NCBI GenBank assembly: GCA_963920705.1
Contig: OY987225.1
Span: 16,819,492-16,883,491, forward strand
Direction of reading: 5' to 3'
Source: Odiellus spinosus
Taxonomy: Eukaryota > Arthropoda > Arachnida > Opiliones > Phalangiidae
DNA: 64,000 nucleotides
Below are positions 37,700 to 47,836 of this stretch, piece by piece; the stretch's first letter is position 1, and every line of letters begins with the position of its first letter. Both the position numbers and the translations under genes were made by a program. A model generated the notes under the pieces. That model worked only from the letters and a program-made list of their open reading frames with translations. It made no database searches and was not told where the DNA came from.

Positions 37700-38276
37700 A
37701 TTCGAAAACGCAACCTTTTAATCCGGAGTACAACGCGCTACCATAGAGCCTTCATGCAACAAGGTATTAGCTTCCTTACATGTAGTACGCATTTATTACC
37801 TAAAAATCGAAAAGTACTTTTTCGAAAATGAAAGTGACCCGAACAAGCAGCCTTTTGATCTGGAGTCAAACGCGCTACCATTGCGCCATCGGGCCATGTG
37901 GTGTGTGCTCCCTTACATGTAGTTCTCATTTATTACTAAAAAATCGAAAAGTACTACTTTTTCGAAAATAAAAGCGACCCGCACGTTACTCGAACACGCA
38001 GCCTTTTGATCTGGAGTCAAACGCGCTACTGTTGCGCCAACGGGCCATGGGTTGTCAACTCCCTTACATAAAGTTCACATTTATTACTAAAAAATCGAAA
38101 AGAACTCCTTTTTCGAAAATAAAAGTGACCCGAACACGCAGTCTTTTGATCTGGAGTCAAACGCGCTACCATTGCGCCATCGGCCCATTAGAAATGTTTT
38201 CTCTTTCATGTGGTACTCATTTATTATTTAAAAATCTAAAAGTACTAATTTTTGAAATAAAAGTCACCCTAACGTG
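37700..38276. repeat. 577-bp duplication, copy 1
   Basis: Units with a shared deletion (GACCCGAACAAGCAG) and the CTTTCATGTGGTACTC spacer class, repeated at an offset of 577 bp. The two 63-residue minus-strand shadow ORFs differ only at one residue. Confidence 0.75.
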
Positions 38277-38853
38277 ATTCGAAAACGCAACCTTTTATTC
38301 CGGAGTACAACGCGCTACCATAGAGCCTTCATGCAACAAGGTATTAGCTTCCTTACATGTAGTACGCATTTATTACCTAAAAATCGAAAAGTACTTTTTC
38401 GAAAATGAAAGTGACCCGAACAAGCAGCCTTTTGATCTGGAGTCAAACGCGCTACCATTGCGCCATCGGGCCATGTGGTGTGTGCTCCCTTACATGTAGC
38501 TCTCATTTATTACTAAAAAATCGAAAAGTACTACTTTTTCGAAAATAAAAGCGACCCGCACGTTACTCGAACACGCAGCCTTTTGATCTGGAGTCAAACG
38601 CGCTACTGTTGCGCCAACGGGCCATGGGTTGTCAACTCCCTTACATAAAGTTCACATTTATTACTAAAAAATCGAAAAGAACTCCTTTTTCGAAAATAAA
38701 AGTGACCCGAACACGCAGTCTTTTGATCTGGAGTCAAACGCGCTACCATTGCGCCATCGGGCCATTAGAAATGTTTTCTCTTTCATGTGGTACTCATTTA
38801 TTATTTAAAAATCGAAGAGTACTACTTTTTGAAATAAAAGTCAACCTAACGTG
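38277..38853. repeat. 577-bp duplication, copy 2
   Basis: Second copy. It diverges near its end, where copy 1 has an ATCTAAAAGTACTAATT spacer and copy 2 has ATCGAAGAGTACTACTT. Confidence 0.75.
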
Positions 38854-38962
38854 ATTCGAAAACGAAGCATTTTAATCTGGAGTAAAACGCGCTTCAAGAG
38901 AATCTTCATGCCACTAGGTATCATTACTTAAACATGGAAAAGTACTTTTACGTAAATAGAAG

Positions 38963-39034
38963 TGACCCGAACGTGACTCGAACACGCAGCCTTTTGATCT
39001 GGAGTCAAACGCGCTACCGTTGCGCCATCGGGCC
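38963..39034 (-). tRNA. tRNA-Trp(CCA), most canonical-looking copy
   Basis: All stems pair, D-loop is AACGGTA and T-loop TTCGAGT. From memory of animal tRNA-Trp genes, GCGCAACGGTAGCGC is the usual D-arm, so this unit is nearest to a normal gene. The flank has decayed: CTTCTATTTACG gives no T4 immediately downstream, and termination would rely on a later T-run. Confidence 0.72.
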
Positions 39035-40090
39035 ATGGGCTGTCAGCTCCCTTACTTGTGGTTCACATTTATTACTAAAAAATCGAAAAGTACTACTTTT
39101 TCGAAAATAAAAGTGACCCGAACGTGATTCGAACACGCAGCCTTTTAATCTGGAGTCAAACGCGCTACTATTGTGCCAAGGGGCCATGGGGTGTCAGCTC
39201 CCTTACATGTAGTTCACATTTATTACTAAAAAATCTAAAAGTACTAATTTTTGAAATAAAAGTCACCCTAACGTGATTCGAATACGCAACCTTTTATACC
39301 GGAGTAAAACGCGCTACCATAGAGCCTTCATGCCACAAGGCATCAGCTTCCTTACATGTAGTACGTATTTATTACCTAAAAATCGAAAAGTACTTTTTCG
39401 AAAATAAAAGTGACCCGAACGTGATTCGAAAACGTAGCCTTTTGATCTGGAGCCAAACGCGCTATCATACCGCCATCGGGCCATGGTGTGCCTACTCCCT
39501 TACATGTAGTTCACATTTATTACCAAAAAATCGAAAAGCACTACCATACAGCCTTCAACCCACAAGGTATTAACTTCCTTACATGTAGTACGCATTTATT
39601 ACCTAAAAATCGAAAAGTACTTTTTCGAAAATAAAAGTGACCCGAACGTGATTCGATCACGCAGCCTTTTGATCTGGAGTCAAACGCGCTACCATAGCGC
39701 CATCGGGCCATGGGGCTCAGTTACCTTACATGTAGTTCAATATTTATTACTAAAAAGTCGAAAAGTACTACTTTTTCGAAAATAAAAGTGACCCGAACGT
39801 GATGCGAACACGCAGCCTTTGATCTGGAGTCAAACGCGCTACCATAGCGCCATCGGGCCATGGGGTCTCAATTACCTTACATGTAGTTCAATATTTATTA
39901 CTAAAAAGTCGAAAAGTACTACTTTTTCGAAAATAAAAGTGACCCGAACGTGATGCGAACACGCAGCCTTTTGATCTGGAGTCAAATGCGCTACCATTGC
40001 GCCATCGGGCCATGTGATTTGTGCTCCCTTACATGTAGTTCACATTTATTACTAAAAAATCGAAAAGTACTACTTTTTCGAAAATAAAAG

Positions 40091-40162
40091 TGACCCGAAC
40101 GTGATTCGAACACGCAGCCTTTTGATCTGGAGTCAAACGCGCTACCATAGCGCCATCGGGCC
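40091..40162 (-). tRNA. tRNA-Trp(CCA), A14 variant
   Basis: Stems and anticodon intact with T4, but the D-loop begins T instead of A. A14 pairs with T8 in the folded tRNA, so the tertiary fold would be weakened. This CATAGCGCC class is common at 35-40 kb. Confidence 0.6.
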
Positions 40163-40390
40163 AATGGCTGTCAGTTACCTTACATGTAGTTCAATATTTA
40201 TTACTAAAAAATCGAAAAGTACTACTTTTTCGAAAATAAAAGTGACCCGAACGTGATTCGAAAACGCAACCTTTTAATCCGGAGTACAACGCGCTACCAT
40301 AGAGCCTTCATGCCACAAGGTATTTGCTTTCTTACATGTAGTACGCATTTATTACCTAAAAATCGAAAAGTACTTTTTCGAAAATAAAAG

Positions 40391-40462
40391 TGACCCGAAC
40401 GTGATTCGAACACGCAGCCTTTTGATCTGCAGTCAAACGCGCTACCATTGCGCCATCGGGTG
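40391..40462 (-). pseudogene. tRNA-Trp-like with GCA anticodon and altered acceptor
   Basis: The anticodon loop CTGCAGA gives GCA (cysteine codons). The 5' acceptor is CACCCGA because the unit joins directly to GGGTGTCTGC, leaving a C:C mismatch at 1:72. The CATCGGGTGTC junction recurs in many units around 20-23 kb and 31-33 kb. Confidence 0.5.
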
Positions 40463-41832
40463 TCTGCTCTCTTACATGTAGTTCTCATTTATTACTAAAA
40501 AATCGAAAAGTACTACTTTTTCGAAAATAAAACTGACCCGAACGTGATTCGAACACGCAGCCAATTGATGTGGAGTCAAACGCGCTACCATTGCGCCATC
40601 GAGCCATGGGGTGTTTGCTCCCTTACATGTAGTTCACATTTATTACTAAAAAATCGAAAAGAACTACTTTTTCGAAAATAAAAGTGACCCGAACACGCAG
40701 TCTTTTGATCTGGAGTCAAACGCGCTACCATTGTGCCATCGGGCCATTAGAAATGTTTTCCCTTTTATGTGGTACTCATTTATTATTTAAAAATCGAAGA
40801 GTACTACTTTTTGAAATAAAAGTCAACCTAACGTGATTCGAAAACGAAGCATTTTAATCTGGAGTAAAACGCACTTCAAGAGAATCTTCATTCCACTAGG
40901 TATCATTACTTAAACATGGAAAAGTACTTTTACGTAAATAGAAGTGACCCGAACGTGACTCTAACACGCAGCCTCTTGATCTGGAGTCAAACGCGCTACC
41001 GTTGCGCCATCGGGCCATGGGTTGTCAGCTCCCTTACATGTAGTTCTCATTTATTACTAAAAAATCGAAAAGTACTACTTTTTCGAAAATAAAAGTGACC
41101 CGAACGTGATTCGAACACGCAGCCAATTGATGTGGAGTCAAACGCGCTACCATTGCGCCATCGGGCCATGGGGTGTGTGCTCCCTTACATGTAGTTCAGA
41201 TTTATTACTAAAAAATCGAAAAGTACTAATTTTTGAAATAAAAGTCACCCGAACGTGATTCGAAAACGCAACATTTTAATCCGGAGTACAAAGCGCTACC
41301 ATTGCGCCATCATGCCACAAGGTATTAGCTTTCTTACCTGTAGTATGCATTTATTACCTAAAAATCGAAAAGTACTTTTTCGAAAATAAAAGTTACCCGA
41401 ACGTGATTCGAAAACGTAGCTTATTGATCTGGAGCCAAACGCGCAATCATAGCGCCATCGGGCCATGGTGTGCCTAGTCCCTTACATGTAGTTAACATTT
41501 ATTACCAAAAAATCAAAAAGTACTACTTTTTGAAATAAAAATCATCCGAACGTGATTCGAAAACGCTACCTTTTAATCTGGAGAACAACGCGCTACCATA
41601 CAGCCTTCATGCCACAAGGTATTAGCTTCCTTACCTGTAGTATGCATTTATTACCTAAAAATCGAAAAGTACTTTTTCGAAAATAAAAGTGACCCGAACG
41701 TGATTCGAACACGGAGCCTTTTGATCTGGAGTCCAACACGCTACCAATGCGCCATCGGGTGTCAGCTCACTTACATGTAGTTCATATTTATTACTAAAAA
41801 ATCGAAAAGTACTGCTTTTTCGAAAATAAAAG

Positions 41833-41904
41833 TGACCCGAACGTGATTCGAACACGTAGCCTTTTGATCTGGAGTCAAACGCGCTACCATTGCGCCATCG
41901 GGCC
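41833..41904 (-). tRNA. tRNA-Trp(CCA) intact copy with improved T-stem
   Basis: CACGTAGCC on the plus strand makes pair 49:65 A:T instead of G:T, so only the 2:71 wobble remains. T4 present. Twin 451 bp downstream. Confidence 0.75.
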
Positions 41905-42283
41905 ATGGGGTGCGTGCTCCCTTACATGTAGTTCACATTTATTACTAAAAATTCGAAAAGTACTAATTTTTCGAAAATATAAATTACCCGAACGTGATCC
42001 GAACACGCAGCCACTTGATCTGGAGTCAAACGCGCTACCATTGCGCCATCGGGCTATTAGGAATGTGTTCCCTTTCATGTGGTACTCATTTATTATTTAA
42101 AAATCGAAGAGTACTACTTTATGATATAAAAGTCACCCTAACGTGATTCGAAAACGAAGCATTTTAATCTGGAGTAAAACACGCTATCATAGCGCCATCG
42201 GGCCATGGGGTGCCTACTCCCTTACATGTAGTTCACATTTATTACCAAAAAATCGAAAAGTACTACTTTTTCGAAAATAAAAG
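41833..42283. repeat. 451-bp three-unit duplication, copy 1
   Basis: Begins with a perfect-stem tRNA-Trp copy carrying CACGTAGCC, followed by a TTACCCG unit and an AACGAAGCATTTT unit. Repeated at an offset of 451 bp. Confidence 0.8.
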
Positions 42284-42355
42284 TGACCCGAACGTGATTC
42301 GAACACGTAGCCTTTTGATCTGGAGTCAAACGCGCTACCATTGCGCCATCGGGCC
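42284..42355 (-). tRNA. tRNA-Trp(CCA) intact copy with improved T-stem
   Basis: Same perfect T-stem as its 451-bp twin at 41833; T4 present. Confidence 0.75.
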
Positions 42356-42734
42356 ATGGGGTGCGTGCTCCCTTACATGTAGTTCACATTTATTACTAAA
42401 AATTCGAAAAGTACTAATTTTTCGAAAATATAAATTACCCGAACGTGATCCGAACACGCAGCCACTTGATCTGGAGTCAAACGCGCTACCATTGCGCCAT
42501 CGGGCTATTAGGAATGTGTTCCCTTTCATGTGGTACTCATTTATTATTTAAAAATCGAAGAGTACTACTTTATGATATAAAAGTCACCCTAACGTGATTC
42601 GAAAACGAAGCATTTTAATCTGGAGTAAAACACGCTATCATAGCGCCATCGGGCCATGGGGTGCCTACTCCCTTACATGTAGTTCACATTTATTACCAAA
42701 AAATCGAAAAGTACTACTTTTTGAAATAAAAGTC
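42284..42734. repeat. 451-bp three-unit duplication, copy 2
   Basis: Second copy of the three-unit block, sharing the ATAAATTACCCG and CTTTATGATATAAAAG variants with copy 1. Confidence 0.8.
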
Positions 42735-43775
42735 ACCCTAACGTGATTCGAAAACGAAGCATTTTAATCCGGAGTATAACGCGCTACCATAGAGCCTTCA
42801 TGCCACAAGGTATTAGATTCCTTACATGTAGTACGCATTTATTACCTAAAAATCGAAAAGTACTTTTTCGAAAATAAAAGTGACCGAACGTGATTCGAAC
42901 ACGCAGCCTCTTGTTCTGGAGTCAAACGCACTACTACTGCGCCATCGGACCATGGGGTGGCTGCTCCCTTACATGTAGTTCAGATTTATTACTAAAAAAT
43001 CGAAAACTACTAATTTTTGAAATAAAAGTCACCCGAACGTGATTCGAAAACGCAACCTTTTAATCCGGAGTACAACGCGCTACCATTGCGCCATCATGCC
43101 ACAAGGTATTAGCTTCCTTACATGTAGTATGCATTTATTACCTAAAAATCGAAAAGTACTTTTTCGAAAATAAAAATGACCCGAACGTGATTCTAACACG
43201 CAGCCTTTTGATCTGGAGTCAAACGCGCTACCATAGCGCCATCGGGCCATGGGGAGTCAGTTACCTTACATGTAGTTCAACATTTATTACCAAAAAATCG
43301 AAAAGTACTACTTTTTGAAATAAAAGTCACCCGAACGTGATTCGAAAACGCAACCTTTTAATCTGGAGTACAACGCGCTACCATTGAGCCTTCATGCCAC
43401 AAGTTATTACCTTTCTTACATGTAGTACGCATTTATTACCTAAAAATCGAAAAGTACTTTTTCGAAAATAAAAGTGACCCGAACGTGATTCGAACACGCA
43501 GCCTTTTGATCTGGATCCAAACACGCTACCATTGCGCCATTGGGCCATGGAGTATCAACTCCCTTACATGTAGTTCATATTTATTACTAAAAATCGAAAA
43601 GTACTACTTTTTCGAAAATAAAAGTGACCCGAACGTGATTCGAACACGTTGAATTTTGATCTGGAGTCAAACGCGCTACCATTGCGCTATCGGGCCATGG
43701 GGTGTCTGCTCCTTTACATGTAGTTCACATTTATTACTAAAAAATCGAAAAGTACTACTTTTTCGAAAATAAAAG

Positions 43776-43847
43776 TGACCCGAACGTGATTCGAACACGC
43801 AGCCTTTTGATCTGGAGTCAAACGCGCTACCATTGCGCCTTCGGGCC
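43776..43847 (-). tRNA. tRNA-Trp(CCA), T8 variant, last unit of left array
   Basis: Stems, anticodon and T4 are intact, but position 8 is A (GCCTTCGGG on the plus strand) instead of the near-invariant T. It is the last complete tRNA unit before the interruption. Confidence 0.6.
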
Positions 43848-43921
43848 ATTAGGAATGTTTTTCCTTTCATGTGGTACTCATTTATTATTTAAAAATCGAA
43901 GAGTACTACTTTTTGATTTTA

Positions 43922-44415
43922 CAAAAAAGAGGTTGCTTCGCACCCTTAAAAAAAACTCTTTATCTAACTCGAATCAAACCCGTGAAGGGACAGAAATTAT
44001 TTGTTAGAGAAAGAGCAATTTCATATCTTTAAAATTATAGTTAGTAGATTTAGTCTACTACTTCAAAGATTTTATTACTATTATATATTTTCCAAAAAAA
44101 CGGATAAAGACGACCTAGGACTAAAGATAAATATATATACATTAAAGGAACTTCATCTTTAGCTAATTTTATTAGCGATACTGATAGAATTTAAAATAAA
44201 CATCAATGCGAGAGGAAGGTTAACTAGGTCGTCTTTATCCGTTTTTTGGAAAATATATAATAGTAATAAAATCTTTGAAGTAGTAGACTAAATCTACTAT
44301 AATTTTAAAGATATGAAATTGCTCTTTCTCTAACAAATAATTTCTGTCCCTTCACTAGTTTGATTCGAGTTAGATAAAGAGTTTTTTTTAAGGGTGCGAA
44401 GCAACCTCTTTTTTG
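43922..44415. mobile_element. 494-bp fold-back / MITE-like element
   Basis: Arms of about 197 and 192 bp (43922-44118 and 44224-44415) are reverse complements except for a CCCG/CTAG change, a 4-bp indel and one A of a run. They enclose a 105-bp spacer. Ends read CAAAAAAGAGG...CCTCTTTTTTG and are flanked by TA on both sides (43920-43921, 44416-44417), which fits the TA target duplication of Tc1/mariner-type elements. No transposase, so it would be non-autonomous. The superfamily is an inference from TA alone. Confidence 0.75.
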
Positions 44416-44417
44416 TA

Positions 44418-44590
44418 TAATTTCTGTCCTTTTTTCACCAAAAATATACACCTTTTCCACATTTCACTATTATGCTTTATAGGTTTATTGAACCTTAATT
44501 CTTACTAATGCTGAATAAAAATTAAAGCGTTTAATTGAGGCTTCAATCTATTCGTAATTGAGACCCTGGTACAAATCTCGAAAGGCAGAG
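44418..44590. other. AT-rich DNA, no recognised feature
   Basis: Non-array sequence right of the fold-back element. It begins with TAATTTCTGTCC, which echoes the AATTTCTGTCCC inside the element's right arm. Nothing else recognised. Confidence 0.5.
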
Positions 44591-45007
44591 ATTAACTAAC
44601 CTAACCTTACCTAAGTTGTAAAACAGGGATGGGCTAGTTCAATTGATTAACTAACCTAAACTAATCTTACCTAAAATACTACAAGAGGAACGGGTTAGCC
44701 CGAGTTATAGGGATTACCTAGTTGGAGGGATGGGCTATTTCCAGGGTTTAATTAACCTAATTTAACCTTAAAGATTACTTGATGGAATGGGTAACCCGAG
44801 GGATTAACTAGTTGGAGCGATGGGCTAATTCGAGGAATTAACTAACCTAACCTAGCCTTACCTAAAATATTACAAATAGCCCGAGCTAAGGATTAATTAG
44901 TTGGAGGGATTCAGATGGACGGGGGAGGTAGAGGGATTAACTAACCTAGCCTTACCAAAAATATTACAAGAGGGACGGGCTAGACCGAGCTAGAGATTAA
45001 ATTTATA
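44591..45007. repeat. Degenerate tandem repeat with CCTAA/TTAGG-like tracts
   Basis: Five irregular units start at 44591, 44646, 44751, 44837 and 44936. Each opens with a version of ATTAACTAACCTAACCTTACC and most contain GGAGGGATGGGCTA and CCGAGCTAG-like segments. CCTAA is the complement of TTAGG, the common arthropod telomere repeat. Here it forms only short, interrupted runs, so this is a degenerate interstitial tract, not a telomere. Confidence 0.6.
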
Positions 45008-45544
45008 ATATTGAATCGCATCGACAAAAAATTAGCATGGAAAGCGAAACAATTCTTTAAAACAAGAGAACATAATTATGGAGACCAGAAGTATGTGGCC
45101 GTTTATTTAACTCGCCGACATCAATTTTCGTTTCGTATATCCTATTTAACATTCTAAATCTTTATTTTTTATTATAATTAAGTTAGACGTGCTTTAGATA
45201 CAGCCTTCAATAATTGGCCAACTACTTAATAGCTACGTTATTACGTAGTTGTAATGACGAAGCTATTGGATCTAAAGCACATCCTAGTCGCAAAACTCAA
45301 GTATTTTAAAAAATAAAGTAGAGATTGAGAACGTTAAACTATAACTTTCATGTGTAATCGAGCACTTGGCAGGATATGAAGTCTAACTCAAGTACCTGAA
45401 AAAAAAAAAATAAAAATAAAAATTAATGTCCATATATATCGTTCATTTCATTAGCTTTTCTATGTAATATTTACCGCTGCTTTTCTTCTGTATAAATATC
45501 ATGTAAAGATGCAGCCCGTTCCTCTTCTGCTCGCCTTTTACACA
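45008..45544. other. AT-rich DNA with a short inverted pair
   Basis: No gene seen. GTGCTTTAGAT at 45189-45199 and ATCTAAAGCAC at 45270-45280 are reverse complements about 70 bp apart, possibly remnants of a small inverted-repeat element. An A-rich run lies near 45400-45424. Confidence 0.4.
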
Positions 45545-45592
45545 CAGGCCATTCATCTAGTGCTCGTGACCTTCCACTAGATGAATGGCCTG
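45545..45592. repeat. Perfect 18-bp-arm hairpin
   Basis: Arms 45545-45562 and 45575-45592 are perfect reverse complements (CAGGCCATTC...CTAGTG) around a 12-bp loop. It lies across the 3' end and stop codon of the FLYWCH-like ORF, so one arm probably arose by an inverted templated copy of the other. Confidence 0.8.
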
Positions 45593-45757
45593 ATTTGCCT
45601 CTCCACTCATTCTTGCCTTTGCGTTGCAGTCATTCCTACGGCATTTCAAATAAACAATGCCGTTGATATTCCTAGCTCCAGCTTTTCGGTACGCAAAGTT
45701 TCTCGAAATATACACCTTCGAGCCTTTTCTCTCTCCTAATTCTTGAGTTAATTCCAT
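45557..45757 (-). CDS. FLYWCH-type zinc-finger-like ORF, probable exon or fragment
   Basis: 66 codons from the first ATG. Residues 10-66 resemble one FLYWCH zinc finger: aromatic-rich strand around Y16-Y23, then Y36-L-K-C39 (YW.C position), C44 five residues on, A46/A48 basic patch, and G63-H64-E-H66, giving the C-x4-C...H-x-H ligand set. FLYWCH fingers occur in insect chromatin proteins of the mod(mdg4) type and in some Mutator-like transposases. No partner domain, splice evidence or promoter is visible. The stop lies in a hairpin arm, so the reading frame may be truncated. Recognition is by motif only. Confidence 0.4.
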   Translation of the reverse strand: MELTQELGERKGSKVYISRNFAYRKAGARNINGIVYLKCRRNDCNAKARMSGEANQAIHLVEGHEH

Positions 45758-46030
45758 GAAAACTATATTAGGAGTATATTAGTTATAAGCTAACTAATGA
45801 AAGGGGGTATTTTAAAAGTTGAAATATTACATTTTAAACGCTAACGTATACCACGCATTGGTACAGTGCATCTGTGAGTACTGAATCTGCAAATCTCGTT
45901 TATATAGGCCGAGAAGAGATATATTATTAAAGTTAACAAGTTGGGAAACCAAAATATAACCTCCCCGACCCCGACGTTAAGGTAATCTAACCTAACCTAA
46001 CCCTACCTAAAATAAAAGATGAAAAGAAAT
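45758..46030. other. AT-rich DNA with a short CCTAA run
   Basis: No gene seen. CCTAACCTAACCCTACCTAA at 45991-46010 is another TTAGG-like fragment, just after a CCCCGACCCCGACG stretch. Confidence 0.45.
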
Positions 46031-46120
46031 GTAGAGTATTGGATGAGTAGAAGAAACAGCGAAATAGGCAAAATATTATATCACATTGAACCTATATGCA
46101 TTTCTTCAGTATACCAACAC
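46031..46120. repeat. Diverged long repeat, copy 1 segment
   Basis: GTAGAGTATT...AGGCAAAAT.TTATATCA.ATTGAACCTATA..CTTCAGTATAC is shared with 46661-46750. A further similar stretch (CAGTC..AATTCAGTA) at about 46215 matches one near 46905, so the unit was at least several hundred bp long. Confidence 0.6.
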
Positions 46121-46613
46121 AACCCTAAATAATTCTCTACTTAAAACCAAACCTAACTAGAGAAAAAAAGGAAAATAAATAAGATATAACCACATAGATT
46201 TCAAGATAAATAATCCAGTCCATAATTCAGTATTAAAACAAAAAAATCAGAATTAAGACAACTGAAATTAGCAATCTTTGGTAATATGTAAAATAGCCCT
46301 TACACGAACAATTTAAGTAAAGCAAATTATCAAATAAACGCCAAATAAGTCAATTAATTAAAATTAAAAATATTAATCTTACCACTACCAAATAGCGGGC
46401 AGAAAACACAGACATCAAGATAACATTAGCAAAATAAATTTTCAACACCGGTAATCCTGAGAACTAGATTCTACAAAATCTTCTGGAATAATAAATTTAT
46501 TTTAATCTAAAAAATATAAAATCTTAAAAAAAATATCTATACAAATAATATATTGATAAACCAATTAAAATTAGATGCGAAAAACATTTAATCTCGATAT
46601 GAGATTAAATACA

Positions 46614-46822
46614 CAAGGTCAAGGTTCTTCTTTTAAAACCATATCAGAATTTTGACGGTTGTAGAGTATTTGTAGACCAAGTAACGTGAAAAGGCAAAAT
46701 GTTATATCAAATTGAACCTATACATGGCTTCAGTATACAACACAAGTTGTGAAACAAACGTTATTTTACGTGACTACACACTAGCTAAAACATCACCGAA
46801 AATAAACGACAGTAGGCATTAA
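46614..46822. repeat. Diverged long repeat, copy 2
   Basis: CAAGGTCAAGGTTC, GTAGAGTATTTGTAGACCAAG and AAGTTGTGAAACAAACGT segments in order. The first two match 47155-47255, the last (46744-46822) matches 47531-47608. All copies are non-coding. Confidence 0.65.
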
Positions 46823-47154
46823 TAACTCTTTTACGAAAACAAAAAATTACTACAGAGAAAAATGAGTCAGAAAAAAAAAACCTTTTGATTTCCAAACTAA
46901 TATTTCAGTCACAACTCAGTAATAAAAATTAGAGTTCAGGTCAATGAAAATATACCAAAAATGTCCAAACAAATAATAAACGCATCAAATAAATGATTCA
47001 AATTCAAAATTACTTCCTTACCAATAAATTGTATTCAAACGAATGAAACTTAATTTAAAATTTCAACGAGTCAAATCTCTAGAGAACAAACTTCGTCGAA
47101 GATTTCAAAAGAAATGAAACGATTTTACGTTCAATAAATTAAAATTTAGATAAG

Positions 47155-47255
47155 CAAGGTCAAGGTCCCTCAGTAAAATCATATCGGCGTTAAGAAAACT
47201 AGAGTATTTGTAGACCAAGTAACGTCATTAGGCAAAATATTTGATCAAAATCAAG
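47155..47255. repeat. Diverged long repeat, copy 3, left part
   Basis: Matches 46614-46718 (CAAGGTCAAGG, AGAGTATTTGTAGACCAAG, AACGT..TAGGCAAAAT). About 275 bp of extra sequence separates it from the matching right part. Confidence 0.6.
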
Positions 47256-47530
47256 TTATGACCTCGGTATCGTCATATAACCGTAAATAAACATATTCAA
47301 TAAACAATTAACGAATAAGCTTTCCGCATAACACGCTAAACTACGAACTGTGACGTACAATTTCGCTTTTTGGTGCTACACGACCTACAGATACCTTATA
47401 AGCCTACGTCTAAAAACACGTTTTTTGGTGATAATGCTGTGAGTAAAGAATAGATGTTTCTCTTTTGGCCCTACCATAAATTTTTTATATTTTTTTTTTC
47501 TGACAGGGCAGGCCTGAGTAAAAATATACC

Positions 47531-47608
47531 AAGTTGTGAAACAAACGTCATTTTACGTGACTCCACACTAGCTAAAATGTTACCGGAAATACACGACAGT
47601 AGGCATTA
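47531..47608. repeat. Diverged long repeat, copy 3, right part
   Basis: AAGTTGTGAAACAAACG.CATTTTACGTGACT.CACACTAGCTAAAA...CGACAGTAGGCATTA matches 46744-46822 with scattered substitutions. In copy 2 this segment follows the left part closely; here it is displaced by an insertion. Confidence 0.65.
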
Positions 47609-47836
47609 AAAGCCTGGTTCTATTATACTTAATTGGGATTAACATTAAATTCATGTATGAAAAAGTGTGAAACTAAAACTAGCAGTCATCACGAGATCCA
47701 ATCACGTGATTCTTTTCCTCACTCTGTCTACATTTCACTCTTGGGTCAACCATATCATACATGACTATTAAAACACGAGAAATTTCAATGTCAATCCGTT
47801 TTAAGAAAGTTCGTCAATTGTTAATTGTGGCATGAC

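Larger units (their letters stand above)
1..43916 (-). repeat. Left tRNA-Trp-derived tandem array (about 148-bp unit)
   Basis: Head-to-tail units with measured spacings of 149, 148, 146, 148, 149 and 151 bp near the left edge; about 296 units by division. Each unit has a 72-nt tRNA-Trp-like sequence on the minus strand and a spacer with an ACATGT motif, an AT-rich TTATTACTAAAA stretch and a near-palindrome centred on GTAC. Several unit classes alternate: intact CCA; a T-loop variant (GTACACG on the plus strand); a class with T instead of G at the last T-stem base (GAAAACG); a class with ATACGGAG/ATCCGGAG that changes the anticodon to CCG; and a strongly altered class beginning CACCCGAACTTGATTCG. 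The part from about 35 to 43.9 kb is the most heterogeneous. The array ends abruptly at the fold-back element. Confidence 0.95.

Noticed and set aside
1-43916. Interpretation as clustered tRNA-derived SINEs
   Set aside because: Units are strictly head-to-tail at a constant period, with no poly-A or simple-repeat tail, no target duplications and no LINE-related 3' part.
1-43916. CRISPR-like array
   Set aside because: The whole unit, spacer included, is repeated; there are no unique spacers and the sequence context is eukaryotic.
43786-44007. 73-codon plus-strand ORF
   Set aside because: It runs from an array tRNA unit across the boundary into the fold-back element and is a chance fusion frame.
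44591-45007. A true telomere
   Set aside because: TTAGG-type runs are only two or three units long, interrupted, and embedded in a longer irregular repeat with array DNA on both sides.
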